DNA of 37,886 bases from a virus (IMGVR_UViG_3300036820_000049:1-37886); one strand, 5' to 3'; positions 21,990 through 29,730 are shown, numbered from the stretch's first letter. Program-made: numbers and translations. The notes: generated by a model from the sequence alone, not told the origin.

Positions 21990-22708
21990 GTGGCATCTCC
22001 CATCAAGCGGTCATAACGATTTTGTGTGTCACTCCAAACCGGCGTCGCCGACGGCCTCTTGCCTTTCCGGCTCCCGGTGTGCGCTGGGCGGATCGACGGC
22101 TTCATCAAGTTTTCGGTCCGGTCGCCCATGTAGGCAGCCTCTGGACTCTCCCGCTTCTCACCGCCGTCCATTCGATCAACGATGCCGGCATTGCGGTCCT
22201 CGACGCGCTGAGCGGCCATTCGTTGCCGTTCAGCCAGCGGCATATCGGGATGCTCCTCGGCAACCATCGCCATTTCGGCCTTTACATCGTCGTAGGCACC
22301 CTGATTGCGGTGCGAGGGGACTTGGCGAGCCGCGACCCTATCACGCGCGAGTGCCACCTGCTCCGGAAAGGTAAGGCCGGGTCGCTCTTTCTCGATTCGC
22401 TTCAGCTCTTCGCGGCGTTGAACTTCGACATCGCGATCTATGATCGACACGAGGCCGTTCGGCTCGACTTGGATTGCGGGCGGGAGCGCCTCGCCCGCGG
22501 CTTCGAGTTCGGCCTGAAGCCTGCGATTGTTATGTTCGAGCCACTGCTCGTCGAGCAGCAAGGGATTCTCGACCACTTTCGGGAGGGGATGCTCGCCGAT
22601 CGGATGCATCGCCTCCGCCCTTTCTGGATGATACGAGAGCCCTAAAGCTGCGCTTGGGTCATCGTAAAATTCCGACGATGGCAAATCGACTGGCTTGGCG
22701 TCTGGCAC
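21986..22708 (-). CDS. Hypothetical charged protein, first gene of the leftward switch transcript
   Basis: A 240-residue protein from GTG 22708 (VPDAKPVDLPSSEFYDD), with GAGG 6 nt before; a TTG two codons upstream (22714) is the alternative. It is rich in Glu/Arg/Pro. The middle is helical (EQWLEHNNRRLQAELEAAGE; VQRREELKRIEKERPGLTFP), then VAEEHPDMPLAERQRMAAQR. I see no catalytic motif. The repeated E(H/R)P-x(1-3)-L/F patterns (ERPGLTF, EHPDMPL) look like two copies of a short helical unit. It is transcribed away from the operator region, in the opposite direction to the plus-strand operon. Confidence 0.5.
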   Translation of the reverse strand: MPDAKPVDLPSSEFYDDPSAALGLSYHPERAEAMHPIGEHPLPKVVENPLLLDEQWLEHNNRRLQAELEAAGEALPPAIQVEPNGLVSIIDRDVEVQRREELKRIEKERPGLTFPEQVALARDRVAARQVPSHRNQGAYDDVKAEMAMVAEEHPDMPLAERQRMAAQRVEDRNAGIVDRMDGGEKRESPEAAYMGDRTENLMKPSIRPAHTGSRKGKRPSATPVWSDTQNRYDRLMGDAT

Positions 22709-22799
22709 TCCCAACCTCGGCTCTCACCCCGCACAGGGGCGGCACTGCTAGTTGGTTTCTAAACTTTCTGCTCGGACGGTATCATTTTCCCGGTGCCAG

Positions 22800-22815
22800 G
22801 CTAAATATTTTTAGC
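22800..22815. promoter_or_regulatory. Palindrome upstream of the plus-strand promoter
   Basis: GCTAAA-TATT-TTTAGC is a perfect 6-4-6 inverted repeat ending 8 nt before the -35 box of the plus-strand promoter. It is AT-rich in a GC-rich genome and lies between the divergent genes. It could be a second operator or part of the leftward promoter. Confidence 0.4.
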
Positions 22816-22823
22816 GTTCCCTC

Positions 22824-22861
22824 TTGCCGTGTTACCGTTACCGTGATATAGTAACGGTAAC
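22824..22861 (+). promoter_or_regulatory. Sigma70-like promoter with overlapping operator palindrome
   Basis: A -35 box TTGCCG (22824-22829), 17-nt spacer and -10 box TATAGT (22847-22852) face the plus-strand genes. A perfect inverted repeat GTTACCGTTAC-N9-GTAACGGTAAC (22831-22861) covers the spacer, the -10 box and the start point, so a protein bound there would block transcription. The first gene follows with AAAGGAG before its ATG. The arms share CCGTTAC with the 12-bp iterons at the right end. Confidence 0.65.
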
Positions 22862-22894
22862 AGAACAGCAAGCATTGGAAAGGAGCCCCACCAA

Positions 22895-23095
22895 ATGACC
22901 ATCCGAATCGAGATTCGCAACGTGTACGGTAACGAGACGATCTATCCGGTGAACGAGGCCGCACAGACCTTCGCGAAGATCGCCGGAACCAAAACGCTTA
23001 AACCGGACACCCTCCGTTATGCCAAGACCCTTGGCTTCTCGGTCGAAGTCGTTCCGAACGCTGCTCAGGTCGCCGCGATGGCGGGGGCGTACTAG
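22895..23095 (+). CDS. Small conserved phage protein (KIxVRNVYG type)
   Basis: A 66-residue protein: MTIRIEIRNVYGNETIYPVN then FAKIAGTKTLKPDTLRYAK and LGFSVEVVP. I have seen this short pattern (an RNVYG strand, a YP-x-N turn, an AGTKTL helix) in several unrelated phages, without known function. It is the first gene of the plus-strand operon, has a strong ribosome site AAAGGAG, and is directly behind the operator, so it should be produced whenever the operator is free. Confidence 0.7.
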   Translation: MTIRIEIRNVYGNETIYPVNEAAQTFAKIAGTKTLKPDTLRYAKTLGFSVEVVPNAAQVAAMAGAY

Positions 23096-23097
23096 GG

Positions 23098-23304
23098 ATG
23101 AAGATTCCCGCCTACGTCATCGACCATGCCCGCGCCGATTGCGATATCTTCTCCGAAACGCTCGCGGGCGCAGACGCCGAAACGATAAACGAGGCGCTCT
23201 CAGAGCAAGCCGATACGAACATCGATCTCGGCTCTCTCCAGGTCGCAGATCGCGAAGCCTACATCGTCGCCTGCAAGGCCATCCTTACGGGATTGGCCTC
23301 ATGA
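23098..23304 (+). CDS. Small acidic hypothetical protein
   Basis: A 68-residue acidic protein (MKIPAYVIDHARADCDIFSE...), mostly helical, starting 2 nt after the stop of the preceding gene. Many Asp/Glu/Ala residues (LAGADAETINEALSEQADTN) would give a strongly negative surface, as in DNA mimics, but this is not evidence of function. It overlaps the next gene by ATGA. Confidence 0.6.
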   Translation: MKIPAYVIDHARADCDIFSETLAGADAETINEALSEQADTNIDLGSLQVADREAYIVACKAILTGLAS

Positions 23305-23477
23305 CCAACGAGCAATCCGCCCCAATCGAGCAGCGAATCGCCTATCGTTACGCGGATGGAACGCTCAGAATAGATTCGACGCTAGACTTCCTTACGCACG
23401 CCGAGTTGCGCGAGATCGGGCTGACGCGTATCGCCGCCGATCTCGAAACCGACGAGATCGCCGAAGAGGCCGCCTGA
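23301..23477 (+). CDS. Small hypothetical protein
   Basis: A 58-residue protein starting MTNEQSAPIEQRIAYRYADG. ATG overlaps the previous stop (ATGA). It has a short beta hairpin (QRIAYRYADGTLRID) and a helix with an acidic end (RIAADLETDEIAEEA). Third in the plus-strand operon. Not recognised. Confidence 0.55.
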   Translation: MTNEQSAPIEQRIAYRYADGTLRIDSTLDFLTHAELREIGLTRIAADLETDEIAEEAA

Positions 23478-23478
23478 A

Positions 23479-23643
23479 ATGGCGCTCACCCCCGCTGAGA
23501 AGATGCACGCCAGACGGCAGCGGTTAGCCGCCGCTGGAATCTGCACGCGATGCGGCAATCGCAAAGCGGCGCACGGGATTACTCTGTGCAGGCCATGTAA
23601 TGAAGGCGCCAAAGAGCGCGTTAGGTCTTCGCGCGAAGGCTGA
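23479..23643 (+). CDS. Small zinc-ribbon protein
   Basis: A 54-residue protein beginning MALTPAEKMHARRQRLAAAG. Two knuckles, C-T-R-C and C-R-P-C, are 14 residues apart (ICTRCGNRKAAHGITLCRPC), so it should bind one zinc. The N-terminal helix is basic. It starts one base after the TGA of the previous gene and closes the plus-strand operon. Similar small zinc ribbons dot the facing operon. Confidence 0.55.
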   Translation: MALTPAEKMHARRQRLAAAGICTRCGNRKAAHGITLCRPCNEGAKERVRSSREG

Positions 23644-23644
23644 A

Positions 23645-23683
23645 CGTTTCTGCGTCGGCTCTAGGAACGGAACTCCAGAAACG
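23645..23683. terminator. Inverted repeat between convergent operons
   Basis: CGTTTCTG (23645-23652) and CAGAAACG (23676-23683) are perfect 8-bp complements around a 23-nt loop, between the stop codons of the converging transcripts. There is no clear T tract, so a bidirectional terminator is only a possibility. Confidence 0.3.
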
Positions 23684-23876
23684 ACCTCAAATCTCTAAGC
23701 TCGCGTATCACCGCTCCCAGACACCAACAGATCGCGGTCGCGCAAGTGAAGATCGTCGCCGGGGTCAGCGCATCATCCGCTCCGCGCTCCTTCCGATCGC
23801 GGAGACGATTGAAAGCGGCGGATAGATCGGCTTGCGCCTCTTCGGGAACATCGCTTCCCATGTCAATACTACTCAT
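23661..23876 (-). CDS. Small protein with hydrophobic C-terminal helix
   Basis: A 71-residue protein (MSSIDMGSDVPEEAQADLSA...). A polar helical half with RLRDRKERG is followed by a hydrophobic stretch (LTPATIFTCATAICWCLGAV) and a short charged end, so it may be membrane-attached. It is the last gene of the early minus-strand operon, one triplet from the previous stop, and converges with the plus-strand genes. Confidence 0.5.
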   Translation of the reverse strand: MSSIDMGSDVPEEAQADLSAAFNRLRDRKERGADDALTPATIFTCATAICWCLGAVIRELRDLRSFLEFRS

Positions 23877-23878
23877 GG

Positions 23879-24064
23879 TCAGCGAAGTTCGCGACGAGGC
23901 CCATCCCGTCCCCGTGGCAACGGGATGACGTTAGGCTTAGGCGTAGCGAGCCCTTTGCAGCCGCTCACCATTCGCAAATTTCCACACCGCGCACACCGAC
24001 CAGCAATCGCTGCCCAGTGAATCCGTCGGCAGCTCGTCTGCTGGTGACAGCTATCGCAAATCAT
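23879..24064 (-). CDS. Zinc-ribbon protein, 61 residues
   Basis: ATG 24064 overlaps the stop of its neighbour (ATGA). Knuckles C-D-S-C and C-A-R-C with another Cys between (MICDSCHQQTSCRRIHW; GRCARCGNLRM) make a likely zinc ribbon, and the tail is Arg/Pro-rich (VIPLPRGRDGPRRELR). It resembles the next upstream product in the VIPLP segment, so the two may be related by duplication. Confidence 0.55.
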   Translation of the reverse strand: MICDSCHQQTSCRRIHWAAIAGRCARCGNLRMVSGCKGLATPKPNVIPLPRGRDGPRRELR

Positions 24065-24219
24065 TTCATTTCGGAACGAATCGGACGATGGCCACACATC
24101 AAGCATCGCGTGTGCTCACCCAGCCACATGATCGAGACGCCACACTCGCATGGGAGCAGCTCGCCCAATCTAGGATCCCACTTCCTTTTAGGAAGCGGGA
24201 TTACCTGACAGTCGTTCAT
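24061..24219 (-). CDS. Zinc-ribbon protein, 52 residues
   Basis: ATG 24219 overlaps the previous stop (ATGA). It has MNDCQVIPLPKRKWDPRLGE, then C-E-C and C-L-M-C (LLPCECGVSIMWLGEHTRCL), likely one zinc site. A VIPLP segment is shared with the following protein. Coupled at both ends. No specific function. Confidence 0.55.
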   Translation of the reverse strand: MNDCQVIPLPKRKWDPRLGELLPCECGVSIMWLGEHTRCLMCGHRPIRSEMK

Positions 24220-24578
24220 CCGCAACAGCCCCATTCGTAGGTTCGAATGAACCCTCTTGTGGACGATACACCGCGGCAAAACGAGCAGATGCGTTCAACA
24301 TCATCGGTTGCGCTCCGGCAATAGATGCAAGATTTTCGGGCACCGCTGACTCGCGGCGGCTGGCTCCGTATAGGCTTGTCGCGATTCTCCGCTATATAGG
24401 CGAGGATCACCCGGCAAATGTCCACCTGGGCCACCGCGCTTTCGGATTCAAACGCGCGTCGAAACGATTGCTTGAGTCCTTTTGGCACGACGCGCCAATG
24501 ATCGACGCAGACCAAGGACCCGATGGGCATAGGACGATCACACCAATCAACTCGACACTTCCGCTTTGCAGCCGGCAC
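24216..24578 (-). CDS. Cysteine-rich putative zinc protein
   Basis: A 120-residue protein from GTG 24578, adjacent to the stop of the DUF4326 gene. The N-terminal part (KCRVDWCDRPMPIGSLVCVD followed by H) is one Cys/His cluster of the kind found in many phage and actinobacterial short proteins. The C-terminal part (SCIYCRSATDDVERICSFCR) is a four-Cys ribbon. The middle is helical (KQSFRRAFESESAVAQVDIC). DNA or RNA binding is the likely use. Confidence 0.55.
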   Translation of the reverse strand: MPAAKRKCRVDWCDRPMPIGSLVCVDHWRVVPKGLKQSFRRAFESESAVAQVDICRVILAYIAENRDKPIRSQPPRVSGARKSCIYCRSATDDVERICSFCRGVSSTRGFIRTYEWGCCG

Positions 24579-24938
24579 CTACGCTCCGTCTTCTGCACGC
24601 AGAGCGCGCTCTAGTTCCCGTTTTATAATGTCCCCATGACACAAGAGGGGGTGACAGAAGCATGCCAACTCCAGCCGCCCCGTTTGCACCACGGTCGCAG
24701 CGAGCCTCTTCATCTCCTCCAGCACATCCCTATCGCCTGCGACGTAGATTCTTTCAGTGAGCCACGCGTCATACTTGGCGATTACTTCGCCGCGATCGCC
24801 GTCGTGGCCGATGATGAAGCGATTGGCCAACGGCGATGGCCGAAGTCCCTTCCAGCGATTGCCGCGACCAATGTAGACAGCGGTGGCCTCGCGGAGGACG
24901 CTCCAATCTTGCTTGACGTTGACGACGCGTATGCTCAC
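24579..24938 (-). CDS. DUF4326 domain protein
   Basis: A 119-residue protein from GTG 24938, overlapping the stop of the helicase-methyltransferase gene (GTGA). The sequence follows the DUF4326 layout: RVVNVKQDW, AVYIGRGNRWKG, PLANRFIIGHDGDRGEVIAK, and LELACFCHPLLCHGDIIKRE. The Cys/His cluster FCHPLLCHG would fit a metal or catalytic site. The family is common in phages and its role is not settled. A longer start at 25001 would lie inside the previous gene and is unlikely. Confidence 0.8.
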   Translation of the reverse strand: MSIRVVNVKQDWSVLREATAVYIGRGNRWKGLRPSPLANRFIIGHDGDRGEVIAKYDAWLTERIYVAGDRDVLEEMKRLAATVVQTGRLELACFCHPLLCHGDIIKRELERALRAEDGA

Positions 24939-27445
24939 GCTGACTTCTCCTCCGCTGCAAAGAGTGTGGGCATCGGAATGTCGCGTTCCGCGGCTTCGCA
25001 ATAGGCCACGGCATCCGCGTGGTAATCATGAGACAACTCGACCGTGTATCCCCGGCGGCCCATTTTTATCGCGCAGTATGCGACGGTTCCAATGCCGCCG
25101 AAAGGGTCCAGGACTAGGTCGCCCGGATTTGAGTACCGCTCGATCAGCCGTTCGACGATATCGAGCTGCAGCGGGCACGTGTGCTGCATCACTCGCCGTT
25201 GCGCCTGCGCTGTGTTGAGCGTCCGCATACGAGTGACGTCGTCCCATACGAACTCGCTGTTAGAAACGGGATCTAGGGCCATGAAGCTCGCCGGCAGACT
25301 CCCATTTTGCTCCAATGCTTCAGCGATCTTGACGTGCTCTGCAAAGTCGTAAACCATCGCTCCGTTAAACTCATGCCATAGCTTACGCAGCGTGGCCATA
25401 TCGAGGGTCCGGATCTCCTCGGGACTCAGAAAGCGATCGCCCGATGACCGCCAAAATGCATGAGCATCAAACTGCCAGCGTGCTCGAGTGTAATCGGACT
25501 TGTTATGACGAACCGGGTTGTCCGCATAAGCTCGGCTGCGATCGGTAGGAAGCTTTCGGAAGAGCAAAATGTATTCGGGCATGCCGCAGCCCATCTTCGT
25601 GCCGTCCTTACATTGCTCGCTCCAGCCCAAACGGTAGGTTTGATTGTTTTCACGGACGACATCCGTGACGACGACGAGTCGGCCCATGAAGCGTAGGCCG
25701 TGGCGTTGAAGATGGGCGACGCATTTATCTGAAAAGGGATTGACGGTTGGCGTGCCGTCCCCGCTCTGCGCCCCAAATACAATTCGGTCTTTGGCGTGAA
25801 CGCAGTACATGCGACCCGGCTTGAGCGCTCGGACGAGTTCGGGCGTGAGGTAATCCATCTGCCTAAAGAATCCTACGTCGCCAGGGTTGTGCCCAAAATC
25901 ATTGTAGCTCGGCGAGTATTCGTACTGGTCGCTAAACGGCCAGCTCGTTAGGATAAGATCGACTGAGTCGCCCTGAAGCAGCTTGCCTTCTTCGACAGCG
26001 TCGTTGTGAACGGCCGTGTAGTGCTCTCCGCGGACCTCGGTACGCGACACACCCATGGTTCGCTTCATCTCCTTTCGGCGCAGCTCGGCATCTAAGCCGT
26101 ACGAACGAATGATCTCCGACATACGCTCTCGAAGCATGTTATGCTCGTTCCACTTGCGCCTAAGCTCGTCGTAGATGCGGTCCTCGCTCTCCGTGTGGAT
26201 GACGTGGATGTCAACCGGCGCGGATTGAAGGAAACGATGGATCCGGTGAATGGCCTGCATAAAGTCGTTGGCTTTATAATTAACGCCCAGAAAGATCGCG
26301 CTGGAGCAATGTCGCTGAAAGTTGCATCCGGAACCGCAGATGACCGGCTTGGCGGCAAGCAAGGAAATCTTTCCGTCTGAGAAGTCGAGAATGGCTTGCT
26401 CACGCTCGTCGAGATCCTGCGTGCCGTAAACGCTGACGGCGTTCGGAAACTCCGCTTCGATCGCTCGGCGCTCATCTTCCAAATCGTGCCAGATAATCCA
26501 ATGGCGTTCCGGGGCGCCATTGTCGATGATCGCTTTCGCCGTAGCTATGCGCGCCGGCAAACTTTCGCGCTTTTCGCGCGCCGCGTCACTCAGACTGACC
26601 GTGGCATCGCGCAGCAGCTTTCCTTGCCCCCAGGTATCGAAGCCGGCGGTTACATGGTCGGCGTCGAGACGGTGACGGTGCACCCGCAGGGGAGGGAGAT
26701 CATAGCCTTCGTCACTGTAACCCAGATCGCTAGGGCGCGTCAGGAACGCAGCCCACGTGCTCAGCCAGAGCCAAAACTCTCTTTCCATGTGCGGATAGAG
26801 CGTGAGGTTTCCAGCCTTCTCAGAGTCACGCTGGAAAAAGCGCGTCAGCGCCTGGCCGGTATCCATGACGCCGAGGAAGCCGGCGTAGTGAATCAGCTCT
26901 TTATAGCGGTTCGGTGACGGTGTGGCTGTCGCCACGTATTTGTAGGGCACCTGGCTAAAGAGCTTAAGGAACTCCTGGTACGTCTTCGAGCCGAAGCTTC
27001 GTAGAACAGACGCCTCGTCGAGCGTCACGACCTGAAAGAGGTTTGGGTTAATATCGCCATCGCGCACGCGCTCGTAGTTGGTGATCAGCACGCTCCGGCC
27101 GCCCGCTATGTGACGGGATGCCTCCGCATCTGTACGCACGTAGGGAATGTCTATGCCAAAGAAGCGCGTTGCATCGCGCTGAAACTCTTGCTTTACCCCA
27201 AGTGGGCAGATGATCAGGGCGTCACAACCGAGTCCTTCGACGAGCGCGGTCACGACCTGCAGCTGGATGATCGTCTTGCCTAATCCGAAATCCGCAAAGA
27301 TCGCCCGATTGCCACCGCGAATCGCCCACTCCGCAATAGCTGCCTGATGCCCCTTTAGGGCCGAGTTGAGACGGATCCCGCCTTGATAGCCGCGCTCGAC
27401 GTCCGTCGCGACCTTACAAGAGAGGAACGCCTGATAGTCACTCAC
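24935..27445 (-). CDS. SNF2-like helicase fused to a DNA methyltransferase
   Basis: An 836-residue protein from GTG 27445 (SDYQAFLSCKVATD). The N-terminal half is an SF2 ATPase: Walker A FGLGKT (53-58), motif II DEAS (143-146), motif III TATPSPN (173-179) and motif VI QAIHRIHR (397-404). The C-terminal half is an N6-adenine/N4-cytosine methyltransferase: the catalytic tetrapeptide is SWPF (501-504, LILTSWPFSDQYEY) instead of DPPY, and the AdoMet loop DPFGGIGT is at 780-787 near the end, so motifs are in the beta-class order IV then I. Such helicase-methylase fusions are found in phages. It probably remodels and modifies phage DNA, possibly for protection from restriction. No cognate nuclease is adjacent. 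Confidence 0.85.
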   Translation of the reverse strand: MSDYQAFLSCKVATDVERGYQGGIRLNSALKGHQAAIAEWAIRGGNRAIFADFGLGKTIIQLQVVTALVEGLGCDALIICPLGVKQEFQRDATRFFGIDIPYVRTDAEASRHIAGGRSVLITNYERVRDGDINPNLFQVVTLDEASVLRSFGSKTYQEFLKLFSQVPYKYVATATPSPNRYKELIHYAGFLGVMDTGQALTRFFQRDSEKAGNLTLYPHMEREFWLWLSTWAAFLTRPSDLGYSDEGYDLPPLRVHRHRLDADHVTAGFDTWGQGKLLRDATVSLSDAAREKRESLPARIATAKAIIDNGAPERHWIIWHDLEDERRAIEAEFPNAVSVYGTQDLDEREQAILDFSDGKISLLAAKPVICGSGCNFQRHCSSAIFLGVNYKANDFMQAIHRIHRFLQSAPVDIHVIHTESEDRIYDELRRKWNEHNMLRERMSEIIRSYGLDAELRRKEMKRTMGVSRTEVRGEHYTAVHNDAVEEGKLLQGDSVDLILTSWPFSDQYEYSPSYNDFGHNPGDVGFFRQMDYLTPELVRALKPGRMYCVHAKDRIVFGAQSGDGTPTVNPFSDKCVAHLQRHGLRFMGRLVVVTDVVRENNQTYRLGWSEQCKDGTKMGCGMPEYILLFRKLPTDRSRAYADNPVRHNKSDYTRARWQFDAHAFWRSSGDRFLSPEEIRTLDMATLRKLWHEFNGAMVYDFAEHVKIAEALEQNGSLPASFMALDPVSNSEFVWDDVTRMRTLNTAQAQRRVMQHTCPLQLDIVERLIERYSNPGDLVLDPFGGIGTVAYCAIKMGRRGYTVELSHDYHADAVAYCEAAERDIPMPTLFAAEEKSA

Positions 27446-27479
27446 TGCACGATCTCCGAGAAGCGGCGGTCGAGATCAT

Positions 27480-27998
27480 TCATCGGTTGTATGCCGCCAC
27501 GTCTTCGGTGCAACCCGCAGCGCCGTGGAAGGAGCGCCAGTTTATCCAACCCTGCACCTTGTAAAAGCCCCACTCTTGTACTTTCGGAAAGACGATGACC
27601 AAGGACCACGAGCCCCTCTCTTCATCGTTCAGCTCGACGCGATGCGCCCACCAAGCTGGACGAACCAGGAGCGAACCGGGCCCGTATCTCTTGCGCTCGT
27701 AAAGGGCGGCGCTGGCCATAGTCACTTCGCTGCGCGGATGCGCCTCTAACGATATCTCCCTAAGCGCACCGCGAATACAGAAGTCAGGTCGAACCTCTGT
27801 GTAGCCGCCCCAAAGGATCAGCGATACGAAGAGCCACGGATGGTCGTGCAGTTCGCGATCTTCATCGCTCCGATGGAAGTGATGCAGTTTGATGCTGAAC
27901 CACGGCGTCGTCAGAATCCGCCAGCGAGTCATCAAGGGTTCTGGCGACCGGCAACCGGCAATAACTTTCGAGGGAAAGAGCCGATTGAGCAACTTCAC
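27480..27998 (-). CDS. Cupin-fold-like phage protein
   Basis: A 172-residue protein whose ATG overlaps the previous stop (ATGA). FSIKLHHFHRSDEDRELHDH, then PWLFVSLILWGGYTEV and later RKRYGPGSLLVRPAWWAHRV form the two cupin-like motifs, with His residues positioned as metal ligands. Similar proteins occur in many phages with no proven activity. A metal-dependent sugar or nucleotide modification role is possible. Upstream of the helicase-methyltransferase gene in the same operon. Confidence 0.6.
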   Translation of the reverse strand: MKLLNRLFPSKVIAGCRSPEPLMTRWRILTTPWFSIKLHHFHRSDEDRELHDHPWLFVSLILWGGYTEVRPDFCIRGALREISLEAHPRSEVTMASAALYERKRYGPGSLLVRPAWWAHRVELNDEERGSWSLVIVFPKVQEWGFYKVQGWINWRSFHGAAGCTEDVAAYNR

Positions 27999-28273
27999 GC
28001 AGCGTCCTCGACCAGCTCGTAGCTCGCTTCGAAAATGTCACGCCTGCACGGGTAAAACTCCCCCTTGAGTCCCTTGATAATCCAATCGCCCACGCTTGCA
28101 TAGATTGGACCTTCGAGAGTGTAGATCTCGACCTTGAGGTTGTCTACACCGTCGCTGACGCCGGTGCCGTGAACCGGTACACTGAGGAAAGAGGCTACCA
28201 CTTCCCAGGACGCTTGCGTGCCGGTCCACTGCACGGCTTCAATAACAATTGGCTTCTTTCGATATTTTTGCAT
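27995..28273 (-). CDS. Conserved small phage protein (YRKKPIVIEA type)
   Basis: A 92-residue protein. MQKYRKKPIVIEAVQWTG is the hallmark of a short protein present in a great many phages; the C-terminal GDWIIKGLKGEFYPCRRDIF is its other conserved block. The start shares one base with the TAA of the phosphoesterase gene (TAATG), so it is translationally coupled to it. No activity is known for this family; it is a good sign that the surrounding DNA is phage and not host. Confidence 0.78.
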   Translation of the reverse strand: MQKYRKKPIVIEAVQWTGTQASWEVVASFLSVPVHGTGVSDGVDNLKVEIYTLEGPIYASVGDWIIKGLKGEFYPCRRDIFEASYELVEDAA

Positions 28274-29730
28274 TAGTTGTCAGTGTCCACAGGAGTATCG
28301 TCGGCCGGATCCTGGGCTATGAAGTGCCTTCCGCTCAACGGAGCGCTAATCGGCCTAAAAACGATAGGGGTTTGGTTGAAGTCGAAAAAATCGGAGAGAT
28401 CGTCGTCGCGCGCGTCAGTCGTTCCCAATGATGGCAGGCCAAACGCCTCTTCGGAGAACTTCAGAATGCTGCCGAACTCGTGTTGAACGTGCGACACATA
28501 GCCTTGCTTCACGTAAGGCGCGACCACGAGCAGCGGAACGCGGAACCCTTGCTCGTAGGAGTTGTAGATATTAGGCGGAGGCACGTGATCGTACCAGCCG
28601 CCCCAGTCGTCCCAGACGACGAAGATCGCGGTAGAATCCCAGTATTGTGACTGTCCGATCGCATTGACGACCGAGGTAACCCACGAGGGCCCGCTGCCAT
28701 CGGTGGCGCCCGCGTGGTCGGATGCTTTCCCGCTTGGCGTAATCCATGTCACGCTGGAGAGTTTGCCGGCAGCGATGTCGCTTAGGAATTTCGACGACGG
28801 GTAAATGACGTTCGCCGCATAATCTGGCCTGTCCGACCAGATGGGCTGCAGAGCATCCACCGCATTCCAAAGTGCCGGACCAGCGTGCTCCTGATAGTAG
28901 GACCACGTGAGACCGGCCGCCTCAATCTCGGTTATCAGAGACGCACGGTTAAAGCACGGAAAGGTCGTCTGCGCCTCGCCGCCGGCTGCATCGATCTCAG
29001 CGACCGTGGAGCCGGGTGGCGAATCGCAACCGCCAACGGGCCCTTTACCGGGTCCCTTTGGGTTTTCCGATGCGCGCAGCGGTGACCCATCGGCAACCGC
29101 GGACGTTCCGCTCACGAGATACTGGTGCGCAGGGAACGACGGGCCTTGGCTTGTTTCGAACATTTCGTCGCCGAAGCTGTACGTCTCGGCTATCGTGTAG
29201 TACGGAACGACTTCGTTCGGCGGCACGTACGCGTACGCGCGTGTTTGCGCGCTGGGGCAGGCGGATTGTTTTCCGGCGCAGTTCGAACGGGCACGATCCC
29301 AGCCATCGAGCTTTCCGCCATCGTAATCAATAAGCCACGCCGAATGTTTGTGGCTCATATCGTAGGGCGCCGTCAACAGTTCGGGCTGCAACGTGATTTG
29401 CACGCCGCTCGAGTTCATCCCATGCTGCACGGTGTTTGCGCCGGGAAGTTCGTTGAAGAGGTTGTCGACCGTGCGATTCTCTTGAATCACGATGACGACG
29501 TGTTTGATGTATGGGCCCGGCGAGCCGGTGGGTGCGGTCGTTGGCGTAACCGTCGGTAACGGTGAGGGGCTTGGCGACGATACGTGACATCCGATCTCGA
29601 CGACGCATGGTTGCGACGAGGGCGAAGGCGTCGGGCTTGGGTTACCCGAGCCTCCGCCGGATCCGCATCCTGCGGCCACCGCAATGGCGATCAGAGCTGA
29701 GGGAACAAAAGCTGTGTGAACGATCTTCAT
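28273..29730 (-). CDS. Secreted lipoprotein phosphoesterase (PF04185 / phospholipase C-acid phosphatase type)
   Basis: A 485-residue protein. A lipoprotein signal (SALIAIAVAAGC, Cys22) is followed by a Ser/Pro/Thr linker to about residue 72. The catalytic domain starts HVVIVIQENRTVDNLFNELP, the metal and nucleophile region of the family, followed by SFGDEMFETSQGPSFPAHQY and VVWDDWGGWYDHVPPP near the end; Glu-Asn, His and Asp ligands are all present. It should act outside the cytoplasm on phosphate esters or phospholipids. It is fused into the operon: ATG overlaps the ASCH stop (ATGA) and its TAA overlaps the next ATG. A host-derived gene carried by the phage (auxiliary or conversion function) is the likely explanation. 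Confidence 0.88.
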   Translation of the reverse strand: MKIVHTAFVPSALIAIAVAAGCGSGGGSGNPSPTPSPSSQPCVVEIGCHVSSPSPSPLPTVTPTTAPTGSPGPYIKHVVIVIQENRTVDNLFNELPGANTVQHGMNSSGVQITLQPELLTAPYDMSHKHSAWLIDYDGGKLDGWDRARSNCAGKQSACPSAQTRAYAYVPPNEVVPYYTIAETYSFGDEMFETSQGPSFPAHQYLVSGTSAVADGSPLRASENPKGPGKGPVGGCDSPPGSTVAEIDAAGGEAQTTFPCFNRASLITEIEAAGLTWSYYQEHAGPALWNAVDALQPIWSDRPDYAANVIYPSSKFLSDIAAGKLSSVTWITPSGKASDHAGATDGSGPSWVTSVVNAIGQSQYWDSTAIFVVWDDWGGWYDHVPPPNIYNSYEQGFRVPLLVVAPYVKQGYVSHVQHEFGSILKFSEEAFGLPSLGTTDARDDDLSDFFDFNQTPIVFRPISAPLSGRHFIAQDPADDTPVDTDN

